From positions 1-20,680 of the forward strand of contig JBJXGE010000072.1 in assembly GCA_046154185.1 (NCBI GenBank): DNA of 20,680 nucleotides, given 5' to 3'. The notes beneath the pieces were generated by a model. That model had not been told where the DNA came from, made no database searches, and saw nothing but the letters and a program-made list of their open reading frames with translations. The stretch comes from JBJXGE01 sp046154185 (GTDB lineage: Bacteria; Planctomycetota; UBA8108; UBA1146; JAJFFE01). Numbering within the stretch: the first letter of the stretch is position 1; every line of letters starts with the position of its first letter. Both the position numbers and the translations under genes were made by a program. Positions 14,833-20,680 of the stretch are shown here, piece by piece.

Positions 14833-16224
14833 ATGCGCCGCCTGCGCCGAATCGACACCGCGACCCGCGGCTGCTTATTACTCGCCGTCCTTACGCTGAC
14901 TCTCGTCGGTGAAGAGAAGGCGCCAGCGCCGCCGAGCTTCTTGATCATCGCGCCGCACGAATTTGTCGCGAGCTTGCGCGCGTTTCAACAGTACAAGAAC
15001 GCGCAAATGCCGACCGAACTCGTCGCGCTCGAGAGCGCTCTCAAAACCGAAGGCGTCGACGCCCCTGAACGCTTGAAGCGTTTTCTCTACGAGGCGTGGC
15101 GCGCGCGCGGCGTCCGCTACGCCCTGCTCGTCGGCGATGCGGATGTTCTTCCAGTGCGCTACATGGTGCTCGACCGCGTCACCGCGCCGGCGTTCGACTA
15201 CGCCTTCTACCCGAGCGACCTCTACTACGCGGATGTCGCGCGCGCCGACGGCAGCTTCGATGACTGGAATGCCGAGCGCACCGACTTTCATGCCGGCTAC
15301 TTCGGCGAAGTGCGCGGCGAAAAGAACAAGAGCGATCCGATCAACTTCGACGCGATCGATTATCGCGCGGAGGTCGCGGTCGGCCGCTGGCCGGTCGCGA
15401 CGACGGCGGAAGTCGCACGAGTTGCGGCGAAAACGATGACTTTCGAGAAAACGCGCGCCGCACGCGCGGCGCCACGCCGCGCCGCGTTCGTCGCCGTCGA
15501 CGGCTGGGTCGACATGCGCGTGCAACTCGCTGGCTGGGCGAAATCGCTGGAAGCTAGTTGGAGCTGCGAGCGACGCTTCTTCGCGCGACCCGGCGAAACC
15601 GCGAGCACCGCGCCGCCCACCGTCGATGAGATCCTCGGCCTCTTCAACAACGGCACGGAACTGATTATCCACGCTGGCCACGGGGGCGATGATGCGTGGC
15701 ACGAATGCCTCAACGTCTCGCACATCCCGCGACTCACCAACACGGCACACCCAGCGATCGCGATTTCCGCGGGTTGCTCGACCGCGCGCCTCGCCGCGCT
15801 CCCGCCCTACGAGGCCTATATCGATGTGAACGGGGTCGAGCACAAAGGCACGAACGCGGGCGAAGTCTTCACGGCGCCACCGCCGCCGCCCGCGCCCGTC
15901 CAGCCGACGCGCTTGAATGGGATCGGCCTCGGTCGCCAACTCTTGCGGCAGTCCGACGCCGGCGCGGTCGCCTACATCGGTTGCAATACCGGGAGCCAAC
16001 CGTGCGGGCTCTCACTCGTCGAGGGATTGGTCCGAGCGCTCGCGGTCGCCAAACCCGATGCGCGCCTCGGCGATCTGTGGGTCGCGGCCATCCGCTACTA
16101 CTACGAGCACGAGCGACTCGCGACCATCGCGCCGACACCGGATTGGTATCCGGCGAGCGTGTTCTTCCAAGGCATGAAATTCATGTTCTTCGGCGATCCG
16201 ACGCTGCGGGTCGGATCGCAGTAG
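14833..16224 (+). CDS. Secreted C25 family (gingipain-type) cysteine peptidase
   Basis: The 463-aa precursor has an N-terminal signal segment (RRLRRIDTATRGCLLLAVLT) and then a caspase-like C25 fold. Family marks are YALLVGDADVLPVRY (about 96-110), the region with YPSDLYYADV and the strand VAVGRWPV. The catalytic His is H283 in IIHAGHGGDD and the catalytic Cys is C315 in ISAGCSTA. A Pro-rich insert (about 349-359) precedes the last third, which ends FFGDPTLRVG as many C25 domains do. There is no type IX secretion C-terminal domain and no Ig-like domain, so it is a near-minimal C25 module. ATG 14833 has AAGGAG upstream. The TAG stop (16222-16224) abuts the stop of convergent dapE. Confidence 0.88.
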   Translation: MRRLRRIDTATRGCLLLAVLTLTLVGEEKAPAPPSFLIIAPHEFVASLRAFQQYKNAQMPTELVALESALKTEGVDAPERLKRFLYEAWRARGVRYALLVGDADVLPVRYMVLDRVTAPAFDYAFYPSDLYYADVARADGSFDDWNAERTDFHAGYFGEVRGEKNKSDPINFDAIDYRAEVAVGRWPVATTAEVARVAAKTMTFEKTRAARAAPRRAAFVAVDGWVDMRVQLAGWAKSLEASWSCERRFFARPGETASTAPPTVDEILGLFNNGTELIIHAGHGGDDAWHECLNVSHIPRLTNTAHPAIAISAGCSTARLAALPPYEAYIDVNGVEHKGTNAGEVFTAPPPPPAPVQPTRLNGIGLGRQLLRQSDAGAVAYIGCNTGSQPCGLSLVEGLVRALAVAKPDARLGDLWVAAIRYYYEHERLATIAPTPDWYPASVFFQGMKFMFFGDPTLRVGSQ

Positions 16225-17337
16225 CTACGAGAATAACCACGCAGACAAGACGGCTGTCGCCGTCACGACCGCACTCATACTCACCCATTCATCTGCTTGG
16301 TGCGCTTGCGCGGTTGCGCCGGGCCCCCAGTTGATCGCATCGAGACCGAGGTGTGAGAGGCGGCCGACATCGGTCCAGCCCTGTTTCGCGCGCGGCGTGG
16401 CGTCCGGGAGTCGCGCTTGCAGCTCGCGCACGAGCGCGTTGTCGGCGCACACGCGGCCGGCCGGGCAAAAATCGACGAGTTCGAACGTCGCTTCGTCGCG
16501 AACGAGCGCGCGCAGATCGGCGATCACTTGCTCGCGATCTTTGCCGGGCGCGAATCGGTAGTTGACGTTGAGCCGCAGCTTATCCGGCACGACGTTGCGG
16601 GCGCCGAGCGACTCCGCCTGCGTCGCGCTCACGACTTCATAGAAACTCAGATCATGAAAGCGGTGCTCGCGGCGCTCAAGTCGCGCGAGTCGCTCGAGAA
16701 AACCCGCCGCCTTGTGAATCGCGTTCTCGCCCTGCCATGGCCGCGCGGAATGCGCGCGTTTGCCAGCGAAAACAACGTTCGCGTGACAAGTGCCGAGGCA
16801 GCCGAGCTCGAGAAAATTATCCGTCGGCTCGAAACAGATCGCGAGTTGCGCCGCGTCGAACCACGGACGCGCGGCCTCGTGAATCGCGGGCAGCTCACTA
16901 TCGAGATACGGTCCCTCTTCGCGCGCGTAGAGCACGCCGACGATATTGTGACGCGGCGCCGCGACGCGCGCGCGCTCGAGCGCCCACACGATGAGCGCGT
17001 CGCCGGCTTTCATGTCGGAGGCGCCGAGTCCGTGCAAGCGATCGCCTTCGCGGCGCACGCTCTCGCCGCCGCTCGGCGGCACGGTATCGACATGTCCCAC
17101 CAATAACAGCGTCCGTCGAGTGGCGTCGAGCGGGCGCGGCACGACGCACAAGCTGTTGCGCGCCCGCACGAGCGCGTGCGGATGCGCGGCCGCGAAACAT
17201 CGCTCGAGATGATCCGCGATCGCGCGCTCATCGCCGAGCACGCTCGGAATGCGCACCAGCTCTTCGGTGAGATCGAGCACACGCGCAGCATATGGTCCGG
17301 GCGCGTCGCCGCTTTTTGACGTCACTCGACCATCCAT
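16225..17337 (-). CDS. dapE: Succinyl-diaminopimelate desuccinylase (M20 family)
   Basis: This enzyme hydrolyses N-succinyl-LL-diaminopimelate to LL-diaminopimelate and succinate, toward lysine and peptidoglycan. The 370-aa product has the M20 dizinc set: H82 and D84 (GHVDTVPP), D108 (GASDMKAGD), E140/E141 (AREEGPY), E170 (FEPTDN) and H346 (AHQADEWV). The ending GWTDVGRLSHLGLDAINWGPG...AHQADE resembles the actinobacterial DapE subgroup more than the E. coli one. ATG 17337 starts 3 bases after the dapD stop, so translational coupling is likely; its own ribosome site is weak. It is last in the dapC-dapD-dapE run. Confidence 0.92.
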   Translation of the reverse strand: MDGRVTSKSGDAPGPYAARVLDLTEELVRIPSVLGDERAIADHLERCFAAAHPHALVRARNSLCVVPRPLDATRRTLLLVGHVDTVPPSGGESVRREGDRLHGLGASDMKAGDALIVWALERARVAAPRHNIVGVLYAREEGPYLDSELPAIHEAARPWFDAAQLAICFEPTDNFLELGCLGTCHANVVFAGKRAHSARPWQGENAIHKAAGFLERLARLERREHRFHDLSFYEVVSATQAESLGARNVVPDKLRLNVNYRFAPGKDREQVIADLRALVRDEATFELVDFCPAGRVCADNALVRELQARLPDATPRAKQGWTDVGRLSHLGLDAINWGPGATAQAHQADEWVSMSAVVTATAVLSAWLFS

Positions 17338-17340
17338 TCT

Positions 17341-18174
17341 TTATACGCTGAGCGCGAACTCGCGCAGCGTGTCATTGAGGCTCGTCTTGAGATCGGTCGA
17401 TGGTTTGCGGCGCCCGATGATGAGTGCGCACGCCGTGCCGAATTCGCCGGCCGGGAATTTCTTTGGTAGCGTTCCGGGGATCACGACGGAGTGCGCGGGC
17501 ACGCGACCCTTCGTGATCGTCGCGCTCGAACCGGTCACGTCGACGATGGGCGTACTTGCCGTCAGCACGACATTGGCGCCGAGCACTGCACGCTCCTCGA
17601 CGATCACGCCCTCGACGACGATTGAACGCGAACCGACGAACGCGCCATCTTCGACGATCACCGGTCGCGCGCCCGGCGGCTCGAGCACGCCGCCGATCCC
17701 GACGCCGCCCGAGAGATGCACGTCGGCGCCGATTTGCGCGCACGAACCGACCGTCGCCCACGTATCAACCATCGTGCGCGCGCCGACGCGCGCGCCGATA
17801 TTCACGAAGGCCGGCATCACGACGACGCCCGGCTCGAGAAACGCGCCGTACCGCACGGTGCCCGGCGGCACGACGCGCACGCCCGCGACATCGAGCTTCT
17901 GCTTGAGCGGCACTTTGTCATGAAACTGAAACGGCGGCAGATCGTGGAGCTGCATGGGCGCCACCGCGAAATACAAGTTCACCGCTTTTTGCAGCCACTC
18001 GTGAACGATCCATTCGCCGCTGACACGCTCCGCCACCCGCGCGCGCCCTTGATCGAGGAGCTCGAGCGCCGCCAACACGGCATTGCGATAGCGATCCTCT
18101 TTGAGCCGAACTCGATTCACAAACGCTTCGGCGATGAGCGCCGGCAAATCCGACTCGTCTGCGAGCGATGGCAT
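17341..18174 (-). CDS. dapD: 2,3,4,5-tetrahydropyridine-2,6-dicarboxylate N-succinyltransferase
   Basis: DapD transfers succinyl from succinyl-CoA to tetrahydrodipicolinate, the committed step of the succinylase route. The 277-aa product (E. coli 274) has a helical N-terminus and a left-handed beta-helix of hexapeptide repeats from about residue 100. Strongly conserved segments are MVDTWATVGSCAQIG with D137 and VHLSGGVGIGGVLEP, followed by SRSIVVEGVIVEE with E188. These positions correspond to the active-site Asp and Glu of the E. coli enzyme. ATG 18174 is chosen over an upstream ATG because GGAAGGA precedes it and the product matches family length. It starts 17 bases after the dapC stop. Confidence 0.96.
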   Translation of the reverse strand: MPSLADESDLPALIAEAFVNRVRLKEDRYRNAVLAALELLDQGRARVAERVSGEWIVHEWLQKAVNLYFAVAPMQLHDLPPFQFHDKVPLKQKLDVAGVRVVPPGTVRYGAFLEPGVVVMPAFVNIGARVGARTMVDTWATVGSCAQIGADVHLSGGVGIGGVLEPPGARPVIVEDGAFVGSRSIVVEGVIVEERAVLGANVVLTASTPIVDVTGSSATITKGRVPAHSVVIPGTLPKKFPAGEFGTACALIIGRRKPSTDLKTSLNDTLREFALSV

Positions 18175-18191
18175 CGTCGACGATCCTTCCG

Positions 18192-19331
18192 TTACTTTGA
18201 ACGCGGCCACAGCCGCGCGGCCGCGCGACATGCATCGAGCGGCGGCACCAACGCCACCCGAATGTAGCGCTCTTGCCCGGGACCGTAAAAAGATCCAGGC
18301 GACACGACGATGCCGAGTTCCAACAAACGCGCCGCGTAGCTCGCGTCACTCTCGCCCGCCGGCACTTCGACCCACAGAAACAAAGTAGAGGTTCCGGGAT
18401 AGACATTGAGACCGAGTTCCGCAAAGAGCGCGAGCAACAATTCGCGCTTCGCGGCGAAGGTGGCGCGCCGCTCGACGACGTGCGAATCGTCCGACCACGC
18501 CACCTCCGCGGCGGCTTGCACGGGATCGGGCGAAGCGACGCCCATGCCGACGCGAAAGCGCCGGTAGGTCGCGATGAGTTCCGCGTCGCCCGCGATGAAG
18601 CCCGACCGATAACCCGTCATGCCCGAACGCTTCGACAACGAATGCACCGCAAGACAACCGCGGCGTCCGAACTCGAGCAAACTCCGCGGCGGATCGGCGA
18701 AGTAAATGTCCGCGTAGCATTCATCCGACACCAGCAGAAAACCGTGCTTCTCACGCGCCGCCACCCACTGTGCATAAAGCGCGGCCGGCATAGTTTGCCC
18801 GGTGGGGTTGTGCGGATAGTTGAGAAAAACAATCGCCGTCTCGGCGAGCCGGTCTGCACCCACCAAATCCGGCGTCAGCAAGTATTCGTTCGCCACGTTG
18901 AGTTCGAGCGCATGCGTGCGTGCTTCGGCGAACAACGCGCCGATCTCGAAGACGGGATAAGCCGGCGTCCCATAGACGACGAGTCGCCGCGCGCGCGCCG
19001 CGTGCACGAACACGAGCGGCAGATGAAAGATCGCCTCCTTGCTGCCTTGGGTCGGCAACACTTCGCGTTGCGGATCGAGCTTCACGCCGAAACGACGCGC
19101 CATGTAATCGCCAGCGGCGCTCCGCATCGACGGCCAACCGGCGACCGTCGGATATTGGCTGACCTCCGGCACGCCGCGCACGAACGCCGCGCGAATCGCC
19201 GCGGGAGTCGACTCGCGCGGGTCGCCGGTGCCGAAGTCGAAAATCGTGCGCCCTTCGCGCGCCAACTCATCTTTGCGGCGATCGAGAGTCACGGTCGGAT
19301 AAGGCTTGAGATTCAACAGCTCGTCGTTCAC
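18192..19331 (-). CDS. dapC: Succinyldiaminopimelate aminotransferase (PLP fold type I)
   Basis: This enzyme is the predicted glutamate-dependent transaminase making N-succinyl-LL-diaminopimelate, between DapD and DapE. The 379-aa class I/II aminotransferase shows LKPYPTVTL at the start, FDFGTGDPRESTP, the PLP-site NYPHNPTG (171-178), D203 in VSDECYADIY and the Schiff-base lysine K234 in SLSKRSGMTGYRSGF, with an Arg-containing YIRVALVPP near the end. The assignment as DapC rather than another aminotransferase rests on being first in a run with dapD and dapE. The start is uncertain: GTG 19331 (GCGGA upstream) and GTG 19343 are both possible, and the frame stays open to 19769. Neither ribosome site is strong. 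Confidence 0.88.
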   Translation of the reverse strand: MNDELLNLKPYPTVTLDRRKDELAREGRTIFDFGTGDPRESTPAAIRAAFVRGVPEVSQYPTVAGWPSMRSAAGDYMARRFGVKLDPQREVLPTQGSKEAIFHLPLVFVHAARARRLVVYGTPAYPVFEIGALFAEARTHALELNVANEYLLTPDLVGADRLAETAIVFLNYPHNPTGQTMPAALYAQWVAAREKHGFLLVSDECYADIYFADPPRSLLEFGRRGCLAVHSLSKRSGMTGYRSGFIAGDAELIATYRRFRVGMGVASPDPVQAAAEVAWSDDSHVVERRATFAAKRELLLALFAELGLNVYPGTSTLFLWVEVPAGESDASYAARLLELGIVVSPGSFYGPGQERYIRVALVPPLDACRAAARLWPRSK

Positions 19332-19598
19332 GGAGTTCCGCACTTTCTCTGCGTTGGAGAGGGAAACTCTAACGAGTGCCCGCGAGCGCAACAAGAACGC
19401 GCGCACGCCGACTTCTAAATGTTCGATCAAGTTCTTGCCGTCGAAGTACTCGACTGTGCGCTCAGCGACGAACTGTTCGAATTCCCGCGTGCGCTGCCAG
19501 AGGTCCGTGGTTATCCTCAATGCGTACGCGAAGTCCGTTGGCGAGCTGAAAGTGCGCTGGGCCGCCCCGTCGCGAATCGATGGGAACAGGATGATTAC
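19332..19598. other. Divergent intergenic region between dapC and the universal stress protein gene
   Basis: No gene is assigned. The minus-strand frame continuous with dapC is open across the whole region and reads protein-like in part (ITTDLWQRTREFEQFV, EYFDGKNLIEHLEVGV), with high third-position GC. The + strand frame joined to the stress protein is open from 19419. No ATG or convincing ribosome site supports either, so promoters or a decayed gene are equally plausible. No hairpin or riboswitch is recognised. Confidence 0.4.
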
Positions 19599-20555
19599 AT
19601 GAACACCATAAAATCCATCGTCGTGGGCATCGACTTCACGTCCGGATCCTCCGCGGCGCTGCGACAGGCGCTCCGAATCGCGCTCTGGAATCGCGCGACG
19701 GTGCGCGCAGCGCATGTCATCGACACCCTCGTCGCTGTGGAGCTCGAGGAGGCGATGTGCACGTTCCAAAAAAACGTGCGTGAGGGATTGATCGCCGACG
19801 CAAAGCAGGCTTGGGCCACTTTCTCCGCGACCGTCGAGAACGCGAGCTCAGTCCCGATCGACGTTCGAATCGACAACCGAAGCCGCGGCATCCTTGCGGT
19901 CGCTCGGGACGCGAAGGCAGACCTGCTTGTGCTCGGCGCCCATGGCGAGAAAGAGTCTGACAGGGGGCTGGGCACTGTTGCAACCGCGTGCGTGCGGCAT
20001 GCAATGAGCCGGGTACTGCTCGTACGAAGTACGCAGCGCGGACCGTTCCGATGCGTCGTCGCGGGCGTGGACTTCTCGCCGACGTCGCTGCTTGCCCTCG
20101 ACCAGGCCGCCCGTGTGGCGACTCAGGACGCTGCCGCTCTGCACGTGCTCCACGTCTTCGATGCCCCGTGGCATCAACTCCACTACCGTGCCCCGACGCC
20201 CGAGACCGATCCTCGGTTCCAGAAACAGTACCGTGACGGGTTAGAGCGGCGGCTGCACGCATTCGCCGATGAGTTGGGGCGGGAGATCGACTATCTCAGG
20301 CCCGCATTCGCGCTGTTCGATTGGAGGGGACACCGCTCGGGAATCGTCGAGTACGCCAATTCAGTAGGCGCCGATCTGATCGTGGTTGGAACCCGCGGGC
20401 GGACGAATCTCCGAGATGTGCTCCTTGGCAGCACCGCCGAGAAGGCGCTGCGCGACTCGACGTGCTCGGTGCTCGCGGTCAAGCCCGAGGACTTCTCGCA
20501 TCCGCTCGCGACCGAGGCAGGCGCCTCGAGCGTCCAGATGCACTCACCCGGCTAA
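19599..20555 (+). CDS. Tandem universal stress protein (two Usp domains)
   Basis: The 318-aa cytoplasmic protein contains two Usp (HUP-fold) domains, about 4-145 and 150-295. Domain 2 has the full ATP-binding pattern GTRG-(9)-GS (264-278) and D158 near its first strand (VVAGVDFS). Domain 1 has D12 (VVGIDFT), but its loop GAHG-(8)-GT (113-126) is one residue short of the usual spacing, so it may bind nucleotide poorly. Family members act in stress responses; the specific trigger is not visible here. ATG 19599 is preferred over an upstream ATG at 19419 because AGGA lies 8 bases before it and the protein starts directly at the first beta strand. It is divergent from dapC. Confidence 0.93.
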   Translation: MNTIKSIVVGIDFTSGSSAALRQALRIALWNRATVRAAHVIDTLVAVELEEAMCTFQKNVREGLIADAKQAWATFSATVENASSVPIDVRIDNRSRGILAVARDAKADLLVLGAHGEKESDRGLGTVATACVRHAMSRVLLVRSTQRGPFRCVVAGVDFSPTSLLALDQAARVATQDAAALHVLHVFDAPWHQLHYRAPTPETDPRFQKQYRDGLERRLHAFADELGREIDYLRPAFALFDWRGHRSGIVEYANSVGADLIVVGTRGRTNLRDVLLGSTAEKALRDSTCSVLAVKPEDFSHPLATEAGASSVQMHSPG

Positions 20556-20656
20556 CTGCCCGACGTCAACTATTCTTGAACCTGACGACAACTACTTTTG
20601 AGTTTCCTCCTGGTTGATTGGTGGCTCCGAGTCACTGCGTGCCAAGGAGCGTGAGC

Positions 20657-20680
20657 GTGTCTGTGTCCGGGTTCCTCAGG
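20657..20680 (+). CDS. Possible start of a further gene (cut by the window edge)
   Basis: AAGGAG at 20644-20649 is followed 7 bases later by GTG 20657, which opens a frame reading VSVSGFLR to the window end; GTG 20651 is in the same frame but too close. The gene would lie about 100 bases after the stress protein on the same strand. Eight codons are too few to identify anything. Confidence 0.25.

Noticed and set aside
14878..15999. 373-codon minus-strand frame antisense to the C25 peptidase
   Set aside because: No motif or ribosome site; the opposite strand has clear catalytic motifs and a signal segment.

Overview
This is a GC-rich, gene-dense bacterial chromosome segment. The organism looks Planctomycetota-like. 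The main pointer is the C-terminal tail of the large secreted dehydrogenase at 2593-5586: two dockerin/EF-hand-like Ca loops followed by a Cys-rich end, a pattern I associate with secreted planctomycete proteins. A murein lipid II flippase (murJ), a full succinylase-type diaminopimelate block (dapC-dapD-dapE) and an MCE/Mla-type envelope lipid transporter indicate a Gram-negative-style envelope with peptidoglycan. No rRNA, tRNA or marker gene is present to fix the phylum, so this placement is inference.

Layout. 1-698: no complete gene; the possible C-terminal end of a + strand gene, then a mirror-symmetric cluster of hairpin repeats. 699-5586 (-): ATP-type PEP carboxykinase (pckA), preceded by a 997-aa secreted PQQ sugar-dehydrogenase-like protein with PKD, PA14 and dockerin-like modules; a hairpin at 2489-2520 probably separates the two units. 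5726-6379 (+): MPPED-type metallophosphoesterase. 6388-8152 (-): an unrecognised membrane-anchored proline-rich protein, preceded by a Tat-exported Mn-type superoxide dismutase. 8303-13038 (+): a lipid-transport pair (a two-MCE-domain protein with an HtrA-like degenerate C-terminus, and a fused MlaF-MlaE ATPase-permease) followed by murJ. 13032-14438 (-): PilX-like pilus-associated protein, divergent from 14833-16224 (+), a C25 (gingipain-type) cysteine peptidase. 16225-19331 (-): dapC-dapD-dapE. 19599-20555 (+): tandem universal stress protein. The last bases may begin another + strand gene.

How the genes work together. The dap genes make the diaminopimelate used in peptidoglycan, MurJ flips the finished lipid II precursor, and the MCE/MlaFE pair moves lipids across the envelope, so the right-hand two thirds is mostly envelope biogenesis. 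The left third is central metabolism (pckA) plus exported oxidoreductases. Nothing indicates a prophage, insertion sequence, CRISPR array or defence island. The most unusual items are the MCE-pseudoprotease fusion and the mirrored hairpin cluster.
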